Below are positions 31,793 to 40,684 of a stretch of DNA of 64,000 bases, in pieces. The position numbers were made by a program, and so were the translations under genes. This DNA is from an uncultured Draconibacterium sp. (GTDB taxonomy: Bacteria > Bacteroidota > Bacteroidia > Bacteroidales > Prolixibacteraceae), in the NCBI RefSeq assembly GCF_963674925.1, contig NZ_OY771649.1:1054001-1118000 (forward strand). The letters are read 5' to 3'. The notes under the pieces were generated by a model that was not told the DNA's origin, made no database searches, and saw nothing but the letters and a program-made list of their open reading frames with translations. Each line of letters starts with the position of its first letter. Positions within the stretch are counted from its first letter, which is position 1.

Positions 31793-33667
31793 ATGAAGAG
31801 TATGAAAAAAATATTAGGATATTCAATACTGATGTTGACGCTTATTTTTGCAACAACATCATGCGACGATATTCTCGATCAAAAAGCGGTTGACGCTTTT
31901 AACGAGGAATCTGTTTTTGAAGACTTAAACCTAACGAAAGCATATTTGGGCAGATGTTATGACTTTATTGGCGTAGATAACAATATGTTATTAGGTTTAA
32001 GAGAAGACCTTCTCGTAGGAGCTACCGATGAGGCTTTATGTATTCACCGCCCGGGTGGTTATCCTTTTGTAAAGGGAAGTATGAGCCCCGATGAACTGGG
32101 TCACTTTGGAAACTGGCGTTTTAACTGGATCACCTGGAATCTCTATTCCAATATCAAAAACGTAAATGTATTTTTGGCAAATGCACAAAATGTACCTACT
32201 GAAAATGCAGGAGAAGAAGCACAGTTGGCAACTTATATAGCTGAAGCTTATTTTATCCGGGCTTTCGACTATGTTAACTTAATGCGCTCTTACGGTGGTT
32301 TGGTATTGGTTAATCAGCCATTTGAATTAGGTGAAGATTTCTTATCAATGGAAAGATCTTCATTAGATGCCACGCTTGAATTTATTTTGGGCGACCTTGA
32401 CAAAGCAATTGCAGGTCTTCCAACCAAAGATGACATGGAGCAGGGACGCGCTACAAAAGGTGCTGCTGCAGCGTTAAAATCGCGTATATTAAGTTGGAGT
32501 ACCGGTGAACTAATGCACGGTGCTTATTCTACCGATCCGTTGGTTTCATTCCAATCGAACAGTAGAGAATCGTTATTAACTCAGGCACAAACCATTGCCA
32601 AAGCCATCATGGATGGAAACTACGGAGATTACTCTTTAACAGGATCAACAGATGATCCTCCATCTCCTTTAACTCAAACCGATGTTGAAGCTTATTCAGA
32701 GAACTTCTTTAGTATTTTTACACAAAGAGGCGAATGGAACGATGAAGCTATTTGGGGTGTCCAACACTTACAATCACAAGGAAACAGAACCACTCAAAAC
32801 AGATGGTGGGGACCTTGTGGATATCACAACTGGGGAAATAACGGCCCTAACGAGCCGGTGGTTCGCGAATTTGAAATGGCAGATGGAACTCCATTTGTTT
32901 GGGATAAGTATAATCCTGGCGACAACGAAGTAAGAGAAGCAACTGCTGCAGAGTTAGCAGCCGACCCGGAAATAAATCCATATGTAGGTAGAGAACCTCG
33001 CTTTTATGCAAGTATTCTTTTTGATGGTGCACCATGGATCCAACGCCCAACCGATGCTGCAGCTCTTGAACCTAATAACCTGGTTCAAACTGGTTATTAC
33101 ATCGCAGCAGATGGTACACAAACTGCAGGAGTGGATACCCGCCAGGGACCAATTGAAGCATGGAACGGTACCAAAAACGGATACTACATTAAAAAATACC
33201 AGGATCCAGCAACTGTTGGTCAGTACTTTAACAACGAAAATGCATGGATAGAAATGCGTTATGCAGAAGTTGTTCTTGACTATGCCGAAGCTTGTATCGA
33301 GCTTAACGAAGTTGAAAAAGGTATGGATGCACTGAATATGATTCGCAACCGTGCAGGATTACCTGACAAGATGACTACCGACCAGGACGAAGCCAGAGAG
33401 TGGTATCGTCACGAACGCCAGGTAGAATTCTTTGGAGAAGGCGATCGCTGGTATATGATTCGTAAATGGATGATTGCGGAAGACGTTATTAAAACCGTTC
33501 ACCCAATAAAAATCTACCATTACGAAGATGGTAGCCACCGTTGGTTCTATGATACTGGATCAGATGCTGATCTACGTTCATGGAATGATGCCAACTACTG
33601 GTTACCAATTTCACGTACAGAAATAAACAAGGCACCACAGTTGCAACAGAATCCCGGTTACAACTAG
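31793..33667 (+). CDS. SusD/RagB-family glycan-binding lipoprotein
   Basis: The 624-residue protein begins with a lipoprotein signal, with the lipobox ending TTSC near residue 27 and followed by acidic DDILDQ, consistent with surface export. An alternative ATG lies at 31802. SusD-type TPR helices include YIAEAYFIRAFDYVNLMRSYGGLVLV near 145-170 (quoted in part), and the C-terminal RagB region includes VVLDYAEACIELN and WYRHERQVEFFGEGDRWYMIR. It should cap the SusC channel and bind glycan at the cell surface. It begins 21 bases after susC, and a strong terminator follows. Confidence 0.94.
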   Translation: MKSMKKILGYSILMLTLIFATTSCDDILDQKAVDAFNEESVFEDLNLTKAYLGRCYDFIGVDNNMLLGLREDLLVGATDEALCIHRPGGYPFVKGSMSPDELGHFGNWRFNWITWNLYSNIKNVNVFLANAQNVPTENAGEEAQLATYIAEAYFIRAFDYVNLMRSYGGLVLVNQPFELGEDFLSMERSSLDATLEFILGDLDKAIAGLPTKDDMEQGRATKGAAAALKSRILSWSTGELMHGAYSTDPLVSFQSNSRESLLTQAQTIAKAIMDGNYGDYSLTGSTDDPPSPLTQTDVEAYSENFFSIFTQRGEWNDEAIWGVQHLQSQGNRTTQNRWWGPCGYHNWGNNGPNEPVVREFEMADGTPFVWDKYNPGDNEVREATAAELAADPEINPYVGREPRFYASILFDGAPWIQRPTDAAALEPNNLVQTGYYIAADGTQTAGVDTRQGPIEAWNGTKNGYYIKKYQDPATVGQYFNNENAWIEMRYAEVVLDYAEACIELNEVEKGMDALNMIRNRAGLPDKMTTDQDEAREWYRHERQVEFFGEGDRWYMIRKWMIAEDVIKTVHPIKIYHYEDGSHRWFYDTGSDADLRSWNDANYWLPISRTEINKAPQLQQNPGYN

Positions 33668-33686
33668 TCGTTTAGTTTAGTTAGTA

Positions 33687-33723
33687 TATAAAAGACCGGC
33701 AAATTGAGCCGGTCTTTTTATAT
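33687..33723 (+). terminator. Intrinsic terminator after susD
   Basis: AAAAGACCGGC and GCCGGTCTTTTT form a strong stem around a 7-base loop, with flanking A and T runs. Confidence 0.92.
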
Positions 33724-33918
33724 CAACTTATTCATTTCGTATTTTTCACAGTAAGAAAGACAAATTTCAATAACTGAATTTCAGAAAAATACAATCAGAA
33801 TTTTACCAAACATTCAGTTGACCTTATCTGAACCTAAAAGAGGTTAACGGTTCTCAAATTAATAGTATTGCTTAAACCTTTGCATTGGCATTTGCCCATT
33901 GCCTAAAATCCTATTGTC

Positions 33919-35115
33919 ATGATTAGAACAAAACTGTCCCTGATGATGCTCCTCCAATACATGATGTACGCTGTTTGGTGGGTTCCTCTGGCTGCTTATT
34001 TAACCAACCTCGATGTTAGCAGTTTCGAAAAATCGATGATTTTAAGTTCAATGGCTATTGGCTGTCTCGTATCGCCGGTTATTGGCATGCTGGCCGATCG
34101 TTTTTTCCCCGGACAAAAAGTACTGGCCTCGTTAAACTTGCTAAATGCTGTAATGTTATTGCTTGCCGGAACAACAAACCAACCCGATTTACTATTTATT
34201 TTCCTACTTATAGCCATGTTGGGTTACATGCCCAGCTGGAGTTTAACCAGCTCTATTGCAATGGCACACATTCCATCCGAACAATTCCCAAAAATAAGGG
34301 TGTTTGGCTCAATTGGCTGGGTGGCATCCGGTATATTCAGTGTAATTTTTATTCGCTTTTTGGGGCTTGATTTTGACGGAACGAATATTCCATTTTATTG
34401 TGGCGCCGGAGTAAGTATAATCGCCGTATTTATTAATCTTACTTTGCCAAATACTCCACCTGCTGCCAAAGGCAAAAAAGGTTCGTTGATTGATGCTTTT
34501 GGCTTGCGTACAGTTGAGTTAATGCGCGATAAAAACTTTGCTCTATTTATCGTTTTCTCTTTCCTTTCGCTAATTCCTTTTTCGATGTATTACTCGTTTT
34601 TTTCCGAATTTTTGTTGAACATCAACACCAAATACATTTCAGTTACAATGAACTGGGGCGTGCTGGCCGAAATGGGATTTTTACTACTTGTTCCTCCGGC
34701 CATTAAAAAGTTTGGCTTACGTAAGGTGATGATCTTTGGTCTGGTTGCCTTAACCTTACGCTACTTTTCGTTTTATGCAGGCAGTGTTATCGACCAAAGC
34801 TGGATGTATTATATCGGAATATTGATTCACGGATTAATATTTGGATTCTTTTATGTTGGTGGCCAGATTTATATCGACAAAAAAGCACCTGCCGAATTAA
34901 GATCACAAGCACAAGGTTTTATTTTCCTGGTAACTTTTGGAGCCGGTCTTTTGGTTGGAAACTTTATTTGCAGCGAATTAATAGCTAATTTTAAAAGCGA
35001 TGCCGGATATAACTGGAATGCAATTTGGGGAATATCCACACTAAGTTCGGTTGTATTGGTCGTTGCATTTATGTTGTTATTTAAAAACAACGATGAGCTC
35101 TTAAAATCCAAATAA
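33919..35115 (+). CDS. MFS permease of the nucleoside/sugar:H+ symporter type
   Basis: The 398-residue protein has about 12 membrane segments (MMLLQYMMYAVWWVPLAAYL at the start, WVASGIFSVIFIRFLGL, FALFIVFSFLSLIPFSMYYS). The start and the ADRFFPGQKVLA loop resemble the nucleoside:H+ symporter branch of MFS (NupG-type), and many Bacteroidota members of this branch act on sugars or sugar derivatives. It follows the SusCD set after a terminator and a gap of about 250 bases, so it has its own transcription. Transport of the released monosaccharide or a nucleoside across the inner membrane is inference. No -7 box with full match was found upstream. Confidence 0.82.
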   Translation: MIRTKLSLMMLLQYMMYAVWWVPLAAYLTNLDVSSFEKSMILSSMAIGCLVSPVIGMLADRFFPGQKVLASLNLLNAVMLLLAGTTNQPDLLFIFLLIAMLGYMPSWSLTSSIAMAHIPSEQFPKIRVFGSIGWVASGIFSVIFIRFLGLDFDGTNIPFYCGAGVSIIAVFINLTLPNTPPAAKGKKGSLIDAFGLRTVELMRDKNFALFIVFSFLSLIPFSMYYSFFSEFLLNINTKYISVTMNWGVLAEMGFLLLVPPAIKKFGLRKVMIFGLVALTLRYFSFYAGSVIDQSWMYYIGILIHGLIFGFFYVGGQIYIDKKAPAELRSQAQGFIFLVTFGAGLLVGNFICSELIANFKSDAGYNWNAIWGISTLSSVVLVVAFMLLFKNNDELLKSK

Positions 35116-35154
35116 TTTCAATCACAATCAACAAAATTCAATTATGGCAAATCA

Positions 35155-36915
35155 TTAATTGAAAAAAACATAATACCAGTATGTATCAGCAAACTCACGA
35201 AGTGCATTTTGAGCTTGTCTTTTGTTCGACTGATTTTGCTGATAAATCTGGTAATATCGTTGAAAACGCTGTTCGGTTTGAGGATTAATTTGTAGCCGTT
35301 TTAGTTCGGGCATCTCTCCTACCCGCAACAATTTGTAGGTTACCACAGCTTCCTCAACATTTTTAGGAATCTTTTTTAACCCCGCATTTTCCATTGCCGG
35401 CAATAAATTAACAATTCCTTTCATATCTTTCTGAAGCATCAGCCACGACAGTTCATATTGTAATGCAACCGGATTTTTCGAGTCAGCATCTAAAACAGGC
35501 AGCAGGTTAAGCCAGGGCATATCACTCTTTACAAAAAAATCGAGTTTGGTATCCTGCTGCTTTTTTTGCCCCAATTCTTTATCGCTCCAAACTGCCGCAT
35601 CATTGTTCAGAAAATTTCTGAAATGGCGTGCTTCATCCTTGTAAAACAACGATCGATCAAGAATCAAGATGTATTTTTCAGCAGTCTTGTAATTTCCTTT
35701 AATCAGTTCGGTTTTTATCAGCATTTTTAGTGTTTCGGGTGTGTAGCCATTAATAACCGTGTATTCGTAGGCCCAGCGTTGCGCCTCGTTTACAACGCCA
35801 ATGGCATAATAGTAATACCCACCCAAACATATATACTGATTAATATTTTGCCACTTAAAAAACAACGTACTTCCATCGTCACTCTGCCTGAATTTAAAAA
35901 ACGAGTCCGCCAAACGTCCGGTTTCGGCCAAAGCCACATTATTTAAAAACAGCGTTAGTTTATTGCTGGTGGGCTCGTTAAAATTATAACGAATCAGCTC
36001 ATCATATTTTTGCTCGTAAAATAATTTCTCGGCGTGAAAGTAGTGTTTACTCTTCTCGTCGATATTTTGAAATACAGCAACAGCGAGCAACACCAATATC
36101 AGGTATGGAGAAAGTCCGGCCAACTTGAACTGTCTGAATTTTATCCGCTCAATTAGGTCAATTCTGATTTTGGCAAATACAGGTACGAACAGAAATAATA
36201 AAATCGCCAACCCAAACAGAACAACCTGTCCCCCGATAGCGGTGACCGAAAACGGAAATACCAAAAGCGAGTCAGTGGTATAGAAAAACAAAAACTCTTT
36301 ACCGATCCAAAAGAAAACCACAAAACCAATCCAACTTAACGCAAGCTTCAACCAATTTTTTTGGTATAGGAAATAAATGGTCGACAAGCCGAGCAACAGA
36401 TAAGAATAACTGCCAAACAGAAAATAGATGACGGGAAGCAGAATTACTATCCACCACTGATATTTTGGTTTACTATGAATGAATCCTAAAAACAGGAGCA
36501 GCTGAACTAAAAACCCAAGGTTGTTTATTGCCTGATACTGATAATTTGTTTGCAGATAAAAAAGAAAGGCTCCCGCAAAAAATGGTACAAACAGAAAATT
36601 TTCTACGCCTAACTGTTTACCGATTTGGGAGATTAACCAAACAATTAAGAAAATCTCAACGCCCATAAGCAAAGCTCCAACCAAAGGATAATAATAGAAT
36701 GCAATTTGCAACTTCCCCAGGTACACCAAAAAGCCTCCCGGCTGATCAAGATGCTGTTTCAGGAAAGAAAAAGAGACTTGAAACAAGGATGATTTCTCCT
36801 GATAAAAGAAAATATAGTCGGTAAAACTATACAGAAAAAACGTTACGAACAGAAACAGCAACGCAACAGGAAGAAAGTGGATTATTGTTTTGGCTTTATG
36901 TAGAAAAGAATTCAT
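35155..36915 (-). CDS. Polytopic membrane protein with C-terminal helical domain (DUF6057-like)
   Basis: Start chosen at the ATG at 36915 (MNSFLHKAKTIIHFL), because the longer frame overlaps the upstream gene. This leaves a 10-base gap. The product is about 586 residues. Residues 10-300 hold around ten hydrophobic segments rich in Phe, Tyr and Leu (FLPVALLFLFVTFFLYSF, YLILVLLAVAVFQ). The C-terminal 270 residues are soluble and helical, TPR-like (LAETGRLADSFFKF, TVINGYTPETLKMLIKTELI). From memory this resembles DUF6057 proteins found in Bacteroidota; no function is known to me. It is co-transcribed with a CxxCH beta-propeller lipoprotein, so the pair probably acts together at the envelope. Confidence 0.72.
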   Translation of the reverse strand: MNSFLHKAKTIIHFLPVALLFLFVTFFLYSFTDYIFFYQEKSSLFQVSFSFLKQHLDQPGGFLVYLGKLQIAFYYYPLVGALLMGVEIFLIVWLISQIGKQLGVENFLFVPFFAGAFLFYLQTNYQYQAINNLGFLVQLLLFLGFIHSKPKYQWWIVILLPVIYFLFGSYSYLLLGLSTIYFLYQKNWLKLALSWIGFVVFFWIGKEFLFFYTTDSLLVFPFSVTAIGGQVVLFGLAILLFLFVPVFAKIRIDLIERIKFRQFKLAGLSPYLILVLLAVAVFQNIDEKSKHYFHAEKLFYEQKYDELIRYNFNEPTSNKLTLFLNNVALAETGRLADSFFKFRQSDDGSTLFFKWQNINQYICLGGYYYYAIGVVNEAQRWAYEYTVINGYTPETLKMLIKTELIKGNYKTAEKYILILDRSLFYKDEARHFRNFLNNDAAVWSDKELGQKKQQDTKLDFFVKSDMPWLNLLPVLDADSKNPVALQYELSWLMLQKDMKGIVNLLPAMENAGLKKIPKNVEEAVVTYKLLRVGEMPELKRLQINPQTEQRFQRYYQIYQQNQSNKRQAQNALREFADTYWYYVFFN

Positions 36916-36925
36916 TTCAATTGAT

Positions 36926-38392
36926 TTATTTAGTTGCCCATTGGGCTTGTATGGCTTCTTTACCGGCAGGTTCCCGGATTTCGCCCGGAGTAAGTTCAAC
37001 ATCCGTTTGGGCAAATTCAGGGATATTAAATGTTTTTACAAATTCCCTGTAAAAACCGGGATTTTCCTGCGGCAGAACAAAGGGTTTGCTTGTAACACCG
37101 TTTTCATCAACAAAAGATATATAGGGGCGTGCAGTTAATCCATCGCCACGTTTGCTGCTAAATACCAACCATTTACTATTTGTCGACCAACTGTGGTAGC
37201 TTTCAGTAAAATCGCTGTTGTTTCCACATTTTTCTACCTGTAAATTCTCCAGGTCAATCGAATACAGATCCGCCTCCTTATGCCAGATCGAAAAGCAACC
37301 ATAGTCGTGCAAGGTAAAGATCAACACATTTCCGGCCGGTGATATCCGTGGAAAGGAAACGCTTTTTCCTATGGCCGCAGCGTCGTACACCAATTCAGGT
37401 GCTGAGAATTTTCGCTGCTCAGGATTGAATGCAACACGGTATAAATCATATTTGATATCCCGGTAATCGTAATTTTCAGCAATTTGGGCAGCACGACAGA
37501 AATACAAATACCGCCCATCAGGCGACCACTCCGGGTAAGTATCCATAAATTGTTTTTCCGGATCAACCGGCACCTGCATTATTTCATTCTTTTGCATATC
37601 GTACATCACCAGCGAAGAATTCAAATCCGAAACCTCGATCTTTTTGTTTTGCATCGAATGAAACTGCTGAACCACCTTATTGGATGAAAAAGCAACATAT
37701 TTCCCTGATGGATGCCAACGTGGATAGACAGCACCATTTTGCATTTCCTTCGTTTTCAGGTTCACCTTCTTCAAATCACCATCTTCAACAAAATAAGTTC
37801 CACCCAGGTTACCACGCATGTGAAACATAAAATCATCAGCATTCTGATTATTAAAAGCATGGCAGTTTACGCAGTTTTGTCCAACAACATTATTTTTAAT
37901 TACGGCCTTTTCTTTAAAGCTTTCAAGACTTCGTTGAACAATGCTCAATTCTGTCCAGCTTTCATAACCCGGATATAACAAACGGTAATATAAAAACGGA
38001 TCAATTTTTTCAGCAGAAACAATATTGCTAAACACCGGATATTGAACCCACTTATCGTCTTTTTTAATTGATAGCTGATAGCTGATTTTTGCACCGGAAT
38101 TCTGTGCAAGAAGTTTTGCCCATTTCTTTTCAGAAATACGGAAATCTCCATCCCGGGATGAAACAGCTAAATCCCCTCCCTTTTCACCCGAAATTTTCAT
38201 ATAATAAGCATCTCCCTCTTCTTCTACCAAAAAATTCAGGGGAGCAATATTGACAGGAATTGTTACATCCTTATAATCAGGATATATTTTTACCGTATCG
38301 TTATTTTTCAGAATATCCCCATTTGGCGTTGACATACAGGAGACTAAAAATAGTAAACCGACAAGGTATATTGAATGGTACCGCAGGCTCAT
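36926..38392 (-). CDS. Beta-propeller (PD40/TolB-like) lipoprotein with a CxxCH haem motif
   Basis: Start taken at the ATG at 38392 (MSLRYHSIYLVGLLFLVSC), which gives a clean lipoprotein signal. The product is about 488 residues. An N-terminal beta region precedes one c-type haem motif, GQNCVNCHAFNNQ, near residue 180. PD40/TolB propeller repeats follow: YPRWHPSGKYVAFSSNK, YPEWSPDGRYLYFCRA, FPRISPAGNVLIFTLHD and SWSTNSKWLVFSSKRGDG. The combination suggests a periplasmic or surface protein in electron transfer or haem-dependent sensing, but no enzyme family can be assigned. It is the first gene of a unit with the DUF6057-like membrane protein. Confidence 0.78.
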   Translation of the reverse strand: MSLRYHSIYLVGLLFLVSCMSTPNGDILKNNDTVKIYPDYKDVTIPVNIAPLNFLVEEEGDAYYMKISGEKGGDLAVSSRDGDFRISEKKWAKLLAQNSGAKISYQLSIKKDDKWVQYPVFSNIVSAEKIDPFLYYRLLYPGYESWTELSIVQRSLESFKEKAVIKNNVVGQNCVNCHAFNNQNADDFMFHMRGNLGGTYFVEDGDLKKVNLKTKEMQNGAVYPRWHPSGKYVAFSSNKVVQQFHSMQNKKIEVSDLNSSLVMYDMQKNEIMQVPVDPEKQFMDTYPEWSPDGRYLYFCRAAQIAENYDYRDIKYDLYRVAFNPEQRKFSAPELVYDAAAIGKSVSFPRISPAGNVLIFTLHDYGCFSIWHKEADLYSIDLENLQVEKCGNNSDFTESYHSWSTNSKWLVFSSKRGDGLTARPYISFVDENGVTSKPFVLPQENPGFYREFVKTFNIPEFAQTDVELTPGEIREPAGKEAIQAQWATK

Positions 38393-38571
38393 TGTTAGTT
38401 TTATGATTGTGTTTATTGCAAAGCCTGAAATTAATAAAATCATTCAGAATACAATCCTCAAATACGCGGGAAAAATTGACAGATTTGAGGCCAAAGCAAT
38501 TACAATTCAGAAGTAAATCTTCAAATATCTTTAAAATTCATTCAAATTCCGAGATTTTGATTTCAATTCGT

Positions 38572-38601
38572 TTTGATAATAAATTATAATTTTTACATTT
38601 G
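38572..38601 (+). promoter_or_regulatory. ilv promoter: -33 TTTG and -7 TACATTTG
   Basis: TTTG at 38572-38575 and TACATTTG at 38594-38601 are separated by 18 bases, close to the Bacteroidota consensus. The leader peptide ATG follows 20 bases after the -7 box. Confidence 0.75.
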
Positions 38602-38621
38602 CTTCTACATTACAAAAACAA

Positions 38622-38693
38622 ATGAGAATTTTATCTATCAATATTATTGTCCTACTCGTTGTCATTCTTGGAAACACTGAGAAAGGCCATTAA
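38622..38693 (+). CDS. Branched-chain amino acid leader peptide (attenuation)
   Basis: A 23-codon ORF runs from the ATG at 38622 to TAA at 38691-38693. Residues 3-16 read ILSINIIVLLVVIL: twelve of fourteen are Ile, Leu or Val (five Ile, four Leu and three Val in all). This is the expected composition of a ribosome-stalling sensor for the Ile/Leu/Val pathway genes that follow (ilvD, ilvB, ilvN). Its last codons overlap the first strand of an alternative hairpin that competes with the terminator at 38720-38751. It lies between a consensus promoter and ilvD. It is too short to be a conventional gene. Confidence 0.85.
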   Translation: MRILSINIIVLLVVILGNTEKGH

Positions 38694-38751
38694 TTTGTAT
38701 AGATACTTAAGATATTTATAAGCCTTTCTCAAAACAGAGAAAGGCTTTTTT
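38679..38751 (+). terminator. ilv attenuator with competing hairpins
   Basis: Segment 1 GAGAAAGGC (38679-38687) can pair with segment 2 GCCTTTCTC (38722-38730). Segment 2 can instead pair with segment 3 GAGAAAGGC (38737-38745), as part of an 11-bp stem followed by six T. Stalling on Ile/Leu/Val codons would leave segment 1 free to trap segment 2; a ribosome reaching the stop codon covers segment 1 and lets the terminator form. Confidence 0.85.
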
Positions 38752-38784
38752 AATGTTATAACAGACAGAAAAAGACAAAAAAGT

Positions 38785-40614
38785 ATGCATAACACATTAC
38801 GAAGCAACACAACCACACAGGGCCGCAGAATGGCCGGGGCACGTAGCCTTTGGAGAGCTAACGGAATGAAAGAAGAACACTTCGGAAAACCGCTGATCGC
38901 AATTGTTAACTCGTTCACTCAGTTTGTTCCTGGGCATGTTCATTTACACGAAATTGGCCAGTATGTAAAAAGTTTAATTGAAAAAGAAGGCTATTTTGCT
39001 GCTGAATTTAACACCATTGCTATCGACGATGGTATTGCAATGGGCCACGATGGGATGTTATATTCACTTCCGTCGCGTGACGTTATTGCCGACAGTGTAG
39101 AATACATGTGTAATGCACACAAAGTGGATGCAATGGTTTGTATCTCGAACTGCGATAAAATTACACCGGGAATGATGATGGCTGCCATGCGTCTGAATAT
39201 TCCGGCGGTATTTGTTTCGGGCGGACCGATGGAAGCCGGCGAAGTTGACGATAAATTCCTTGACCTTGTTGACGCCATGGTTATGGCTGCCGATACCAAA
39301 ATCGAGGATTCGTATGTACAACAGGTGGAAGAAAATGCTTGTCCTACCTGCGGATCGTGCTCGGGAATGTTCACCGCAAACTCGATGAACTGTCTGGCCG
39401 AAGCCATTGGTTTGGCACTTCCCGGAAACGGAACAATTTTGGCCACCCACGCTAACAGAAAAAAACTTTTTGAAGAAGCTGCAAAAAAAATTATTGCGGC
39501 CACAAAAGCATACTATTTCGAAGGCGACGACTCTGTACTTCCGCGAAGCATTGGATCGCGCGATGCCTTTTTAAATGCCATGAAACTGGATATTGCCATG
39601 GGGGGTTCAACAAACACCGTTCTTCACCTGTTAGCTATTGCACACGAAGCAGAAGTTAGTTTTACCATGAACGATATTGACGAACTTTCACGCATTACTC
39701 CTAATTTATGTAAGGTGGCGCCTAACGGTCATTATCATATTCAGGATGTAAACCGTGCCGGCGGAATCCTATCTATTTTAGGAGAATTGGAACGCGGCGG
39801 TTTGATGGAAACCAACGTTTCACGCATCGATGGAAGAACACTCGGTGAAGCCATTGCCGAATACGATATCAAACGAGAGACAGTAACCGAAGATGCCATA
39901 AACCGTTTTAAATCGGCTCCGGGCGGAGGTCGTAACCTGGTTATGGGATCGCAGCAAAGCTTTTACAAAGAATTAGACGACGACCGTGCCAATGGCTGCA
40001 TCCGCGATTTTGAACATGCATACAACAAAGACGGTGGTTTGGCAATTCTTTTCGGTAACATTGCCGAAAAAGGATGTATTGTAAAGACTGCAGGAGTTGA
40101 TCCGTCGATATTTAAATTCACGGGAACAGCAAAAGTTTTCGATTCTCAGGATGATGCAGTTAATGGCATTCTTGGTGATGACGTTCAAAAAGGAGATGTA
40201 ATTGTTATTCGTTACGAAGGGCCAAAAGGCGGACCTGGAATGCAGGAAATGCTCTACCCTACTTCGTACCTGAAATCGATGCAGCTGGATAAACATTGTG
40301 CACTGATTACTGACGGACGTTTTTCAGGTGGAACATCAGGATTGTCAATCGGGCACGTTTCTCCGGAAGCAGCAGGTGGCGGCGCAATTGCACTTATTCG
40401 CAACAACGATAAAATTGCCATCGATATTGCCGAGCGCTCGATTAACCTGGTAATTTCTGACGAAGAATTACAAAAACGCCGCGACGAAGAAGAGGCCAAA
40501 GGAGCAAAAGCCTGGAAACCTGCAACGCGGGTCCGCAATGTATCAAAAGCACTAAAAGCTTATGCAAGCCTCGTTTCATCGGCCGATTTGGGAGCCGTAA
40601 GATTAATTGATTAA
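38785..40614 (+). CDS. ilvD: Dihydroxy-acid dehydratase
   Basis: The 609-residue cytoplasmic enzyme dehydrates 2,3-dihydroxy-isovalerate and 2,3-dihydroxy-3-methylvalerate in valine, leucine and isoleucine synthesis. Iron-sulfur and family motifs are clear: SNCDKITPGMMMAAMRLNIP near 123-142, CPTCGSCSGMFTANSMNCL near 194-212, and DGRFSGGTSGLSIGHVSPEAA near 510-530. Length is normal for the longer IlvD/Edd type. It is the first structural gene after the leader peptide and attenuator, with ilvB 70 bases downstream. Control by transcription attenuation is well supported by the leader. Confidence 0.96.
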   Translation: MHNTLRSNTTTQGRRMAGARSLWRANGMKEEHFGKPLIAIVNSFTQFVPGHVHLHEIGQYVKSLIEKEGYFAAEFNTIAIDDGIAMGHDGMLYSLPSRDVIADSVEYMCNAHKVDAMVCISNCDKITPGMMMAAMRLNIPAVFVSGGPMEAGEVDDKFLDLVDAMVMAADTKIEDSYVQQVEENACPTCGSCSGMFTANSMNCLAEAIGLALPGNGTILATHANRKKLFEEAAKKIIAATKAYYFEGDDSVLPRSIGSRDAFLNAMKLDIAMGGSTNTVLHLLAIAHEAEVSFTMNDIDELSRITPNLCKVAPNGHYHIQDVNRAGGILSILGELERGGLMETNVSRIDGRTLGEAIAEYDIKRETVTEDAINRFKSAPGGGRNLVMGSQQSFYKELDDDRANGCIRDFEHAYNKDGGLAILFGNIAEKGCIVKTAGVDPSIFKFTGTAKVFDSQDDAVNGILGDDVQKGDVIVIRYEGPKGGPGMQEMLYPTSYLKSMQLDKHCALITDGRFSGGTSGLSIGHVSPEAAGGGAIALIRNNDKIAIDIAERSINLVISDEELQKRRDEEEAKGAKAWKPATRVRNVSKALKAYASLVSSADLGAVRLID

Positions 40615-40684
40615 TTGAGAGAAGAATAAAACAAAGAACAAACAGATAGCCGGTAAACAGCACCGGCCTTAAAAAGTAAACAAT

